A DNA stretch of 64,000 nt from ENR-C20 sp942493145. Lineage in GTDB: Bacteria > Bacillota > Clostridia > Acetivibrionales > DTU013. Below, piece after piece: positions 25,418-34,240 of the stretch. A model generated the notes under the pieces. The model was not told the origin of the DNA and did not search any database. It worked only from the letters and a program-made list of their open reading frames with translations. A program made the translations under genes and the position numbers. The DNA lies in NCBI GenBank assembly GCA_942493145.1, contig OW818679.1:868001-932000 (forward strand), in the 5' to 3' direction. Position 1 is the first letter of the stretch. Each line of letters opens with the position of its first letter.

Positions 25418-27619
25418 ATGAATAATAGAAATATGGATAAAGAAAAAAATGTAAAGACAAATGTAGTTTATATAATTCTTGATGATATGGGCTATTCCGA
25501 TTTAGGCTGTTTCGGGTCGGAAGTCAGAACCCCTAACATTGACAAATTGGCTGCAAATGGGCTGTTGTACAATGATTTTGCCGTGTGCCCGGCATCTTCA
25601 CCGACCCGGGCATCTCTTCTTACCGGAAGAGAAAACCATGCCGTAGGGATGGGTATGGTTGCGAATGTGGTACTTGGTCCTGACAGACCTACCATTCAGG
25701 GACGTATTGTACCCGAAGCAGCTACAATTGCAGAGATATTAAAAGAGAACGGTTACAGCACCATGGGAGTAGGGAAATGGCATGTTGCGCCGGTTTATCA
25801 TTTAACCCCTGCAGGACCATTTGATTATTGGCCACTGGCAAAAGGTTTTGAACGCTTTTATGGCTTTTTGGATGGAGAGACTGATCAATATAAGCCTGTG
25901 CTGATTCAAGACAACCAGATGATTGATCCTCCTAAAAAGGAAGGATATCATCTATCAAGTGATCTGGTGGATAAATCTATTAAATTCGTTACCGATCAGG
26001 TTTCAGTATATCCCAATAAACCGTTTTTCCTTAATCTGGCCTTCGGGGTAGCGCACTCTCCTCATCAGGTGCCAAGGGAATATATTGAAATGTACGAGGG
26101 AATGTATGACAAAGGGTGGGATGTTTTAAGGGAAGCGCGCTATCACAGGCAGCTGGAAATGGGCATAATTCCTACCGGCACTGAGCTTTCGCCTAAAGAT
26201 CCGTTGGTGAAAGATTGGGACAGTATGGATGATGTCCACAAGAAACTCTATATACGATTCCAGGAAACTTATGCCGGGTTCATTACCCATTGTGATGAGC
26301 AAGTAGGAAGGTTTATTGACTATCTCGATTCCATCGGGGAACTTGACAATACTATGATTTATCTTATTTCCGACAACGGAGCCTCCAGAGATGGCGGCAC
26401 CGAGGGAATAGATGACTTCGTACGGAGTATGAATGGCAGTTCTCCAAGCTTTGAAGATCTTTTCGCCCGAATTGAAGATATCGGCGGACCCGATATGAAA
26501 GCGCTCTACCCCAAAGGATGGGCACATGCAAGCAACACGCCTTTTAAGGAATATAAAGGAACAAATTACGCAGGCGGCACCAGATGCCCGCTTATTGTTC
26601 ACTGGCCTGCCGGAATAAAAACAAAGGGGGAAATACGTTCCCAGCATGTGGACGTTACGGATGTCACGCCTACCGTGCTTGAGCTGATAGGCATCCATAT
26701 GCCTGAAGCGGTGAAAGGTGTGAAGCAAATGCCCATGCATGGTATCAGCTTTGCACAGACCTTCGGCAATGATGATGAAAAGTCAAAAAGGTCGATCAAA
26801 TTTTATCTTTGGGCAAATTCACGTGCCATATATGCTGATGGGTGGAAGGCCCTTTCAATTCACAAGCCCGGAACCGCATTTGATAATGACAGATGGGAAC
26901 TTTACAAAGTAAGCGAAGACTTTTCTGAAACCAGGAACATTGTGGAAACTTATCCGGACAAACTGGAGGAATTGAAAGGGATATGGTGGGAAGAGGCCGC
27001 CAAATATGGCGTGCTGCCATTAGCTGAAATGAAGCCTTCCGATCAGGGCTATATTCCTCTGGATTCATCCGCAGCCGGAATCAGCTTTAAATTTCTTCAG
27101 GGTATGGATCACTTGGGGTGGATGTCCGATCCTCCAATTGAGAACAGGTCATATACCATAACTGTGCCGATTTTCAGGGAAGACAAGGATGTCGAAGGTG
27201 TGCTGGTTTGCTCCGGGGACGGTATGGGCGGATATACTCTATATATTAAAGAAAACCGGTTGATATACGAATATAACAAATTCGGGACCCGCTACAAAAT
27301 TGAATCGGATATGGAAGTGCCCATGGGGAGTACTTTGTTGAAATATGATTTCGAAAAGACAGGTAATTGTATTGGTATCGGTTCCTTGTATATCAATGAT
27401 TCTTTGACAGGGCAAACAGAAATTGAATCTGTACCTTTTTCGTTATCGCTGGAAAATACAGATGTCGGCAGAGATGCATTATCAACTGTCAGCAAGAACT
27501 ATCAGGATAGAGGCGATTTCGAATTTACCGGAAAGATTGAATACGTAAAGTTTGATTTAAGGGAAAGCATTCATGATTCTATTCATGCTGCAATTAAAGG
27601 CGGCCCTTTAGGTAACTGA
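25418..27619 (+). CDS. Arylsulfatase, Ser-type, cytoplasmic
   Basis: Sulfatase of 733 aa from ATG 25418 (AAGGTG at six bases). It has the N-terminal metal-binding ILDDMGYSDLGCFG and the activation motif S-S-P-T-R at residues 60-64, where Ser60 takes the place of the more common Cys converted to formylglycine. Also present are GVGKWH and the metal ligands ISDNGAS. The C-terminal 170 residues resemble the beta-sandwich found in large AtsA-type arylsulfatases (GVLVCSGDGMGGYTLYIKENRL). There is no signal peptide, so hydrolysis should be intracellular, on a sulfate ester imported by the TRAP system upstream. The maturase follows 38 bases downstream. Confidence 0.92.
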   Translation: MNNRNMDKEKNVKTNVVYIILDDMGYSDLGCFGSEVRTPNIDKLAANGLLYNDFAVCPASSPTRASLLTGRENHAVGMGMVANVVLGPDRPTIQGRIVPEAATIAEILKENGYSTMGVGKWHVAPVYHLTPAGPFDYWPLAKGFERFYGFLDGETDQYKPVLIQDNQMIDPPKKEGYHLSSDLVDKSIKFVTDQVSVYPNKPFFLNLAFGVAHSPHQVPREYIEMYEGMYDKGWDVLREARYHRQLEMGIIPTGTELSPKDPLVKDWDSMDDVHKKLYIRFQETYAGFITHCDEQVGRFIDYLDSIGELDNTMIYLISDNGASRDGGTEGIDDFVRSMNGSSPSFEDLFARIEDIGGPDMKALYPKGWAHASNTPFKEYKGTNYAGGTRCPLIVHWPAGIKTKGEIRSQHVDVTDVTPTVLELIGIHMPEAVKGVKQMPMHGISFAQTFGNDDEKSKRSIKFYLWANSRAIYADGWKALSIHKPGTAFDNDRWELYKVSEDFSETRNIVETYPDKLEELKGIWWEEAAKYGVLPLAEMKPSDQGYIPLDSSAAGISFKFLQGMDHLGWMSDPPIENRSYTITVPIFREDKDVEGVLVCSGDGMGGYTLYIKENRLIYEYNKFGTRYKIESDMEVPMGSTLLKYDFEKTGNCIGIGSLYINDSLTGQTEIESVPFSLSLENTDVGRDALSTVSKNYQDRGDFEFTGKIEYVKFDLRESIHDSIHAAIKGGPLGN

Positions 27620-27657
27620 GAAATTAAGCTTGCATATCAATATAAAGGAATAATGCT

Positions 27658-28914
27658 ATGTCTGAAATGAAATTACAGGAAAAAACGAGAGGGTTCAATA
27701 TAATTGCAAAGCCCATAGGCCCGGTATGCAATATGAATTGTCATTACTGCTTTTATTCTGAGAAAAGCTCTCTCTATCAGGAGAAACAAAGTCTTCATAT
27801 GACTGATGAGGTTCTGGAAACTTTTATACGAAAGTATATACAATCACAGGATAACCCTGAGGTGCAGTTTGTATGGCAGGGTGGAGAACCGACATTGATG
27901 GGTTTGGACTTCTACTCCAAGGTAGTCATGCTGCAAAATAAATATGCCGGGAATAAGAGAATAATGAATTCCATTCAAACCAATGGGATTCTATTGGATG
28001 ATGATTGGTGTAAATTTTTGAAGAGGTATGGCTTTCTTGTAGGTTTAAGTATGGATGGCCCGGAAATGGTTCATGACCGTTTCCGGGTCGGTCGAAGCGG
28101 AAGGCCAACTTTTCAAAAAGTAAAGAAAGGTATGGAACTGCTTAAAAAATACCAGGTTCCCTTTAATGTATTAGTTTGTGTCACAAAGGACTCTTCAAAG
28201 AGCTCTTTGGAAATCTATAAATATTTTAAAGAAAATGGAGTGAAATATATACAGTTTTCTCCTATAGTTGAGAGGGTTCCAGCTGATTCAGACAGGGACC
28301 TGGGACTGAAACATGCTTCACCGGCCTCATTATGCGGAACGGAAAATCAGGTGAAGGTATCTTCATATACCGTGGACCCTTTGGATTATGGAGAATTTCT
28401 TATACAAATATTCGATGAGTGGGTAAAAGAGGACGTTGGCTCCATCCATGTTATGAATTTTGAATGGGCGTTGGAAGCCTGGCTGGGATTGCCTGCAACC
28501 TATTGCTTTTTTTCCAGGCAATGCGGCAATGCCGTTGCTATAGAGCACAATGGGGACATTTATTCATGTGATCATTATGTATACCCTGATTATAAATTAG
28601 GCAATATTACGGCAGACATGCCTGAAGATATTGTTAAATCCGTTTTACAATTAGAGTTTGGCAGAAAAAAGCGGGTAAACCTTCCACAATGGTGTAAGAG
28701 CTGTGATGTTCTGTTTGCCTGTAATGGTGAATGTCCCAAAAACCGTTTTATAAATACTGTTGATGGAGAACCGGGGTTGAATTATTTATGTGAAGGTTAT
28801 AAAAATTACTTTCACCATATACACCCTTACATGAAAGTAATGGTTCAGCTTATAGAGATTGGCCAGCCGGCAGCCAGAGTAATGGAAGTAATAAAAGGGC
28901 CATTGGCGATATAA
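27658..28914 (+). CDS. Anaerobic sulfatase-maturating enzyme (radical SAM/SPASM)
   Basis: Oxygen-independent formylglycine-generating enzyme that oxidises the sulfatase Ser/Cys in the cytoplasm. The radical-SAM cluster motif CNMNCHYC gives cysteines 24, 28 and 31. WQGGEPTLMGLDFY is typical of anSMEs. The C-terminal SPASM cysteines (CFFSRQCGN, CDHYVYPDYKLGN, CKSCDVLFACNGECPKNRF) provide the two auxiliary 4Fe-4S clusters. Length 418 aa fits AtsB/anSME. It is adjacent to a Ser-type sulfatase, its obvious client. Confidence 0.95.
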   Translation: MSEMKLQEKTRGFNIIAKPIGPVCNMNCHYCFYSEKSSLYQEKQSLHMTDEVLETFIRKYIQSQDNPEVQFVWQGGEPTLMGLDFYSKVVMLQNKYAGNKRIMNSIQTNGILLDDDWCKFLKRYGFLVGLSMDGPEMVHDRFRVGRSGRPTFQKVKKGMELLKKYQVPFNVLVCVTKDSSKSSLEIYKYFKENGVKYIQFSPIVERVPADSDRDLGLKHASPASLCGTENQVKVSSYTVDPLDYGEFLIQIFDEWVKEDVGSIHVMNFEWALEAWLGLPATYCFFSRQCGNAVAIEHNGDIYSCDHYVYPDYKLGNITADMPEDIVKSVLQLEFGRKKRVNLPQWCKSCDVLFACNGECPKNRFINTVDGEPGLNYLCEGYKNYFHHIHPYMKVMVQLIEIGQPAARVMEVIKGPLAI

Positions 28915-28995
28915 TTTTTATAGTACTTGTTATAGCAGCATAATGAAATACTTCTAAATTCCTGATTAGTATATGAAAAAATGAAACGACTAGTG

Positions 28996-29010
28996 CAAAG
29001 TCCAACTTTG
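28996..29010. promoter_or_regulatory. Small inverted repeat upstream of the CHR transporter
   Basis: CAAAGT and ACTTTG around CCA, in the 180-base gap between maturase and transporter. Possibly a regulator site. Confidence 0.25.
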
Positions 29011-29096
29011 TTCAGATAGTTATCTATTACCTTTTTTGAGGACTGGTTGTACTGACATCAGCTGTTATTACACATATGTAAAGGAGTAATAAATTA

Positions 29097-30572
29097 ATGG
29101 GTATAAGATTATCCATGTTAAGAAAGGTAATTCTATCTTTTCTTAAAGTTGGAATAATAGGATTCGGTGGAGGCAGTGCCCTTATTCCGATTATAGAAAA
29201 GGAAGTTGTGTCTGGAAAAGGTTTGGTAGATGAAAAAACTTATACCGAACATACCGTTATCGCCAATATAACTCCAGGTGCTTTGCCAGTCAAGCTTGGC
29301 GCAGCGTCAGGTGAGGTCATTGCAGGAAACATTGGGATGTTTGCCGGGGCTTTCGCTGTTACTTTGCCAGGAACATTGTTGACTGCATTACTTCTTTCTG
29401 CAATGTCTGTTTTAAGTCCTGGCGTATTGCATTATATAGAATATGCTTCAATAGGAGTTACGGTCTTCATTATAACTCTCCTTTGGCATTATATATCCCA
29501 TGTTATGTTAAGTTCAGCCAAACGAGATTTTGGAAGACAGGCAGTGATTATCATGTTGATCACGGTAATCTGCACCTTTGGCAAAGAGATCAGGGCTTCA
29601 GGGGTTTACATTTTTGGGTCATTGCCGGATATGCTTAAGAATCCGGTATTGGATGTGTCCACAATAGATTTGCTAATAGTAGCTTTTTTCATAATAGCCG
29701 GTACAGCCGGTATTTTCAATAATCTCAAAGGCATTGCTGTTGCTGCCTTATCAGGCCTGTATCTTCTATTGGCAGGAGATATGAGTCCGATAGATGCCGG
29801 ATTAATGAAATTCATTCGACTATTTACAATCGTTTTGATTTTTATATTTGTGATTATCGATATGCATAATGAACGGAGCACAGGAGTGCGGATCAATTGG
29901 ATGCGTCCAGTCAGACAAAGTATATTGTTTATTTCTTTTATACTTATAATGTCGGGGTTGTCGTTTATAATTGTTGGTGATGTCAACAGCTATGTAGGAA
30001 ATGGTATTGTTTCATCTGCAACATCATTTGGTGGTGGTGAAGCATACCTCACAGTGGCTGATGGTATTTTTGTAGGAAGCAATTATGTCACATCAGGTGA
30101 TTTTTATGGCAAGATTCTACCAATTGCCAATGCGCTCCCTGGTCCGATTTTGGTAAAAATCCTTTCAGGAGTGGGTTATTTAAAGGGATTTCAGCTTGCA
30201 GGACTGGCAGGCGGTTATACGTTGGGCGTATTGGGCATGTCGATTGGCGTAGGTGCTTCAGTAGTGATTTTTGCATTCGTACATGAGATTTACAAAGGCT
30301 TCTCAAAGATAAAGCTTTTCCAGCTTCTAAATATGTGGATCCTTCCAGTTGTTTGCGGACTTTTGATATCCACAATCATTGCTATGGTTAACGAATCCCT
30401 GAAAATACTTCATGAAGCCGGAATTGGTAATTTATTCGCAGGAGCAATGTTCTTGGCATGCTTTTTAGTTGTATTCGCTGCTCAGAAATGGTTCAGGATT
30501 CATGATATGATAATTATCGTTATAGTTGCAGTAATGGCTTCAGGAGTAATTTCTATGGTTGCGAAGGTATAA
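29097..30572 (+). CDS. CHR-family (chromate-transporter-like) anion transporter, two-domain
   Basis: 491 aa with about 12 hydrophobic segments and both CHR signatures: FLKVGIIGFGGGSALIPII at the start and ATSFGGGEAYLTVADGIFV at about residue 305, each with the conserved glycine cluster. It is therefore the long, duplicated form. Family members move chromate and, by analogy, sulfate. Its place after a cytoplasmic sulfatase suggests removal of liberated sulfate, which is inference. ATG follows AAGGAG. A terminator follows at 30634. Confidence 0.85.
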   Translation: MGIRLSMLRKVILSFLKVGIIGFGGGSALIPIIEKEVVSGKGLVDEKTYTEHTVIANITPGALPVKLGAASGEVIAGNIGMFAGAFAVTLPGTLLTALLLSAMSVLSPGVLHYIEYASIGVTVFIITLLWHYISHVMLSSAKRDFGRQAVIIMLITVICTFGKEIRASGVYIFGSLPDMLKNPVLDVSTIDLLIVAFFIIAGTAGIFNNLKGIAVAALSGLYLLLAGDMSPIDAGLMKFIRLFTIVLIFIFVIIDMHNERSTGVRINWMRPVRQSILFISFILIMSGLSFIIVGDVNSYVGNGIVSSATSFGGGEAYLTVADGIFVGSNYVTSGDFYGKILPIANALPGPILVKILSGVGYLKGFQLAGLAGGYTLGVLGMSIGVGASVVIFAFVHEIYKGFSKIKLFQLLNMWILPVVCGLLISTIIAMVNESLKILHEAGIGNLFAGAMFLACFLVVFAAQKWFRIHDMIIIVIVAVMASGVISMVAKV

Positions 30573-30633
30573 AGAGTGCTGATGTTCAAAGTTAATCCTA
30601 ATATTGCACAGAATAGCTCCACAAGCTTTAAAC

Positions 30634-30667
30634 AAAAAGGTCACGAAGCAGTCGAGGCCTTTTTTGT
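30634..30667 (+). terminator. Rho-independent terminator after the CHR transporter
   Basis: AAAAAGG and CCTTTTTT enclose a short imperfect stem. About 12 bases ahead lies TAGCTCCACAAGCTTTA, a weak echo of the tRNA-3'-end motif. Confidence 0.65.
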
Positions 30668-30704
30668 TTTGTTTTTGTTTTGGAAAAAGACGAGGGATGA
30701 TTCA

Positions 30705-30733
30705 TTGACAGAAATAAATGCATAATATATAAT
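30705..30733 (+). promoter_or_regulatory. Consensus sigma-A promoter of the first ArsR operon
   Basis: TTGACA (30705-30710) and TATAAT (30728-30733) with a 17-base spacer match the full consensus, as expected for a tightly repressed resistance operon. Confidence 0.85.
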
Positions 30734-30742
30734 TATATTAAC

Positions 30743-30762
30743 ATATTAGTAAAATCTAATAT
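30743..30762. promoter_or_regulatory. Probable ArsR operator
   Basis: ATATTAG-TAAAAT-CTAATAT, a perfect 7-bp dyad just downstream of the -10 box and covering the expected start point. Confidence 0.65.
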
Positions 30763-30784
30763 AATGAGATTGCGGGGTGGAAGA

Positions 30785-31099
30785 ATGACAATGATGGGAA
30801 ATCAACTTGTATCAAATGTATTTAAAGCACTGGCGCATCCGACAAGAATTCAAATAGTGAAGCTATTGAAGGATGGTGAGATGTGTGTTTGTAATATTCT
30901 ACCTAACCTTGACTCTGAGCAATCCAATACATCTCAACACCTTACAGTATTAAAGAATCAAGGTATTGTTGACAGCAAAAAGGATGGATCAAAGGTTATA
31001 TATTCAATTAGAAATCAAGAAGTATATGAGATGCTTGAACTTGCTGAAATAATTATTCTTCGCCAGATAGAAGAAACCAGGGCGTCATTATCAAAATAA
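30785..31099 (+). CDS. arsR: ArsR-family metalloregulator
   Basis: Winged-helix repressor of about 104 aa (KALAHPTRIQIVKLLKDGEMCVCNILPNL). The C-V-C pair in the recognition-helix region is the classical arsenite/thiophilic-metal sensing site. Start ATG 30785 follows GGGGTGG. A perfect consensus promoter and a dyad lie immediately upstream, so autorepression and control of the following permease-Trx-CcdA-Trx genes is likely. Confidence 0.9.
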   Translation: MTMMGNQLVSNVFKALAHPTRIQIVKLLKDGEMCVCNILPNLDSEQSNTSQHLTVLKNQGIVDSKKDGSKVIYSIRNQEVYEMLELAEIIILRQIEETRASLSK

Positions 31100-31124
31100 G
31101 GTGGAAGAGTAAAGAGGTGGTCTT

Positions 31125-32129
31125 TTGATTATTTTTGAATGGCTAAACAGTCAATTGCTTAAAATGGAGTGGTTGTCCAATTTAATAAAGATATTGGTTG
31201 AGAAGGGTTTTGGCCTGAGCACTCAGGAAAGGCTGGGCGGGAGCCTTCATTTCTTTATTTACGATGTGATAAAGATATTCATATTGCTTTCAGTTCTTAT
31301 CTTTACGATTTCATATATCCAAAGCTTTTTTCCTCCCGAAAGAACAAGAAAGATACTGGGCAGATATAATGGGATTTCCGCAAATATACTGGGTGCATTG
31401 CTTGGTACGATTACACCCTTTTGTTCCTGCTCATCCATCCCGCTTTTCATAGGATTCACCAGCGCAGGGCTGCCAATTGGTGTTACATTTTCGTTTTTGA
31501 TATCATCGCCCCTTGTTGATTTGGCCTCTGTAATTTTGCTTGCCAGCATTTTTAATTGGAAAATTGCCATAGCGTATGTGATTGTTGGCGTTTTCCTTGC
31601 TGTTATAGGAGGGACTACAATCAGCAAATTAAAGCTTGAAAAGTATGTTGAGCCCTTTGTATATGGCAATGCAGTTATGGAAAACGAACAGGAAGAGCTG
31701 ACTGTACGTGATAGAATCGGTTATGCAAAAGACCAGGTACTTGGCATAATTAAGAAAGTATGGATGTATATTCTGATAGGGGTTGGCATAGGCGCTGCAA
31801 TACACAATTGGATTCCGGAGCCTGTAATAGCGGCAGTTCTTGGCCAGGACAAATGGTATTCTGTTTTGCTGGCTACTATCGTAGGTGTTCCAATGTATGC
31901 AGACATATTTGGAACTTTGCCTATTGCTGAGGCACTGGTATCAAAAGGAGTGGGTATTGGTACAGCTTTATCCTTTATGATGGCTGTAACGGCCCTCTCA
32001 CTTCCTTCATTGATTATGCTTAAGAAGGTGGTGAAAATGAGGCTTCTTGCAATATTTTTCAGCATTGTAACCGTTGGCATAATCATTATTGGTTATTTCT
32101 TTAATGCCTTTGGTTATCTTTTAATGTGA
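31125..32129 (+). CDS. Permease of the ArsP/YraQ (UPF0718) family
   Basis: 334 aa with about eight membrane helices. The diagnostic T-P-F-C-S-C-S-S-I-P-L-F motif near residue 100 holds the paired cysteines essential in ArsP-type exporters of organoarsenicals and in related metal exporters. A second conserved block is GVPMYADIFGTLPIAEAL. The TTG start follows AGAGGTGG. It is cotranscribed with ArsR upstream and a thioredoxin-like/CcdA pair downstream, suggesting the cysteines need a reducing relay. Whether the substrate is methylarsenite or another thiophilic species cannot be told. Confidence 0.88.
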   Translation: MIIFEWLNSQLLKMEWLSNLIKILVEKGFGLSTQERLGGSLHFFIYDVIKIFILLSVLIFTISYIQSFFPPERTRKILGRYNGISANILGALLGTITPFCSCSSIPLFIGFTSAGLPIGVTFSFLISSPLVDLASVILLASIFNWKIAIAYVIVGVFLAVIGGTTISKLKLEKYVEPFVYGNAVMENEQEELTVRDRIGYAKDQVLGIIKKVWMYILIGVGIGAAIHNWIPEPVIAAVLGQDKWYSVLLATIVGVPMYADIFGTLPIAEALVSKGVGIGTALSFMMAVTALSLPSLIMLKKVVKMRLLAIFFSIVTVGIIIIGYFFNAFGYLLM

Positions 32130-32191
32130 GATATATAGATTTTTATAAATCAGGAGGCTTAATGCATGTTAAATAATGGAGGAGGTTGCTG

Positions 32192-32734
32192 ATGAGTGAT
32201 GAAATTACTGTTAAGTCAATAAGGGGATTAGCCATAAAAATCGTAATACCAATTTTGCTTGTATGCATTATAGCTGGAATTTGGGTAATAAAGAATAACA
32301 AAAATGAAGCTGATTCAGTTGTTGCGGATAATGTTGACTTCACATTGCATGTGACAGAGGAAATAGACCTGGAAAAGCTTAAGACATATGGACTTCCCAT
32401 AATAATCGACTTTGGTGCGGATTCATGTATTCCCTGCAAAGAAATGGCTCCGATATTAATAGAATTAAATTCAGAGCTTCAGGGAAAAGCAATAATCAGA
32501 TTTGTGGATGTGTGGAAATATCAGGAGTTGGCTGCAGGGTATCCAATAAGTGTTATCCCCACACAAATATTTATTGATGCAAACGGGAAGCCATTTAACC
32601 CTACAGATCCAGAATCCATGCAAATGAAACGCTATTCATTGAAAGATACAGGAGAGCATGTTTTTACAGCTCATGAGGGCGGTATGACCAAAGAACAGCT
32701 ACTAAATGCTCTAACAGAAATGGGGATGAAGTAA
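32192..32734 (+). CDS. Membrane-anchored thioredoxin-like protein
   Basis: About 180 aa from ATG 32192, six bases after GGAGGAGG. There is one N-terminal TM anchor (about 12-30) and an extracytoplasmic thioredoxin fold with the active site D-S-C-I-P-C-K (about 78-83) and a cis-Pro region VIPTQIFIDANGKP. The stop overlaps the CcdA start by one base. It likely receives electrons from CcdA and passes them to extracytoplasmic thiols, possibly those of the ArsP-like permease. Confidence 0.9.
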   Translation: MSDEITVKSIRGLAIKIVIPILLVCIIAGIWVIKNNKNEADSVVADNVDFTLHVTEEIDLEKLKTYGLPIIIDFGADSCIPCKEMAPILIELNSELQGKAIIRFVDVWKYQELAAGYPISVIPTQIFIDANGKPFNPTDPESMQMKRYSLKDTGEHVFTAHEGGMTKEQLLNALTEMGMK

Positions 32735-33435
32735 TGGATATTGCTATTAATCAATGGCTTGAATCCATTTCAGCGTCAATCTCAGCAAGCATATGGCTTG
32801 CACCATTCTTGGCATTGCTTGCAGGAGTACTTACTTCTGTGACCCCCTGTGCGCTTACAAGCGTGCCACTTGTGATAGGCTATGTAGGAGGTACGGGTCA
32901 ACGGAATACAAAGAGGGCCTTTTGGTTATCAGCAGTATTTTCTTTAGGAATGGCTGCCACATTCACCATTTTAGGTACAGCAGCTTCACTGCTGGGGAAA
33001 CTTATGCAGGGAACAGGTTCCTGGTGGTATATACTTCTTGGTGTACTCATGCTATTAATGGCTCTGCAGACTTGGGAGATATTCAACTTCATCCCATCTT
33101 CCTATGCAATCAGCCAAAACACAAAACGCGGCTTTGCTGGAGCGTTGATTGCTGGAGTCTTAGGCGGTTTTTTCTCATCGCCCTGTGCAACACCAGTTTT
33201 GGTAGTATTGCTTGCAATGGTGGCGAAGGAAGGAAGTCTGGTATTGGGAATACTGCTTTTACTTCTTTATTCTATCGGACATAGTTTATTAGTAATGATT
33301 GCAGGGACGTCTGTAGGTTTTGTTCATAAACTATCGGCAAGTGAGAAATATGGTAAGGCAAGTAAAATTTTAAAGATTATCATGGGTTTACTGATATTGC
33401 TTATAGCATTTTATATGTTCTATTTAGGGTTTTAA
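32734..33435 (+). CDS. CcdA-family thiol-reducing transmembrane protein
   Basis: 233 aa, six predicted helices. Key cysteines lie in TSVTPCALTS and FFSSPCATPVL, the two redox-active Cys of CcdA/DsbD-beta. It moves electrons across the membrane from cytoplasmic thioredoxin to extracytoplasmic thiol carriers. It sits between a membrane-anchored thioredoxin and a cytoplasmic one, so a complete two-sided relay is encoded in this operon. Confidence 0.92.
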   Translation: MDIAINQWLESISASISASIWLAPFLALLAGVLTSVTPCALTSVPLVIGYVGGTGQRNTKRAFWLSAVFSLGMAATFTILGTAASLLGKLMQGTGSWWYILLGVLMLLMALQTWEIFNFIPSSYAISQNTKRGFAGALIAGVLGGFFSSPCATPVLVVLLAMVAKEGSLVLGILLLLLYSIGHSLLVMIAGTSVGFVHKLSASEKYGKASKILKIIMGLLILLIAFYMFYLGF

Positions 33436-33459
33436 CAATATTAAAAGGAGGGATTTTTT

Positions 33460-33699
33460 ATGGTTATTAAAGTTTTAGGATCCGGGTGCAAGAACTGTGT
33501 GACATTAAAGGAAAACACCGAAATTGCTTTGAAAGAAATGGGCTTGGAAGCAGAAATAATTAAAGTGACAGATTTTAAGGACATCATGGCATATGGAGTA
33601 ATGTCGACTCCGGCTTTGGTTGTTGATGAAAAAGTGGTTTCATTTGGTAAGGTATTGAAACCTAAGGAAATTTCAAAAGTACTGGAAAAGGTCAGGTAG
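33460..33699 (+). CDS. Small thioredoxin/glutaredoxin-fold protein (redox-active disulfide family)
   Basis: 79 aa. The active site G-C-K-N-C lies at residues 9-13 and the cis-Pro region is MSTPALVVDEKVV. Length and pattern match the MTH895/TM0996-type mini-thioredoxins often encoded with ArsP/YraQ permeases. GGAGGG precedes the ATG. It is probably the cytoplasmic electron donor to CcdA. Confidence 0.92.
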   Translation: MVIKVLGSGCKNCVTLKENTEIALKEMGLEAEIIKVTDFKDIMAYGVMSTPALVVDEKVVSFGKVLKPKEISKVLEKVR

Positions 33700-33731
33700 A
33701 AGGTTGCAGATACCCTTTGATTATTTCCTTT

Positions 33732-33760
33732 GGAAGCCTGTTTTATGGCTTCTTTTTTTT
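33732..33760 (+). terminator. Rho-independent terminator
   Basis: GGAAGCC pairs with GGCTTC and is followed by eight T residues. It ends the first ars operon. Confidence 0.9.
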
Positions 33761-33825
33761 ACACAGAATTAACAGGAAATTATAATAAAGGGGCTTCAAA
33801 TTTTTCTATATTACATATATAATAA

Positions 33826-33853
33826 GCTTATAGTTGTTTAAGCGAATATAAGC
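33826..33853. promoter_or_regulatory. Probable operator of the second ArsR operon
   Basis: GCTTATA and TATAAGC, exact inverted arms separated by 14 bases, about 30 bases before the second arsR start. Confidence 0.5.
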
Positions 33854-33881
33854 ATGTACGATTATAAAAGGTGGTGAATGA

Positions 33882-34220
33882 ATGGAAAAGCTGCTAGATG
33901 TATTGAAAGCTCTATCAGATGAAACACGGTTGAGGATTCTTAACCTTTTGTATGAAAAAGAGCTATGTGTTTGCGATATTATTGAAACCTTAAAAATTTC
34001 CCAAACAAAAGCATCAAGACATTTAATTTACCTGAAGAACGCCGGTTTGGTCAAAGATCGAAAACAGGCTCAGTGGACCTACTATTCGATATTTTCTGAT
34101 GAACGCATGAAGTTTATTGATTGTCTTGTATATGATAACTTAAGGAATCTGGAACCGTATAAAAATGATCTGTTAAATTTGAATGAGTGGTTGAAGTATA
34201 AAATTATAAATTGCAAATAA
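33882..34220 (+). CDS. arsR: ArsR-family arsenic-responsive repressor
   Basis: 112 aa winged-helix repressor (LKALSDETRLRILNLLYEKELCVCDIIETL). It has the canonical E-L-C-V-C-D arsenite-binding site in the DNA-binding helix. The start follows AAAGGTGGTGA. It heads the acr3-arsC operon. Confidence 0.94.
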   Translation: MEKLLDVLKALSDETRLRILNLLYEKELCVCDIIETLKISQTKASRHLIYLKNAGLVKDRKQAQWTYYSIFSDERMKFIDCLVYDNLRNLEPYKNDLLNLNEWLKYKIINCK

Positions 34221-34240
34221 ATCTATGGAGGTTGTTTGAT

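Noticed and set aside
29097..30572. Calling the CHR-family gene a chromate-resistance gene (chrA)
   Set aside because: Family membership is clear but there is no chromate-related context; the neighbours point to sulfate-ester metabolism.
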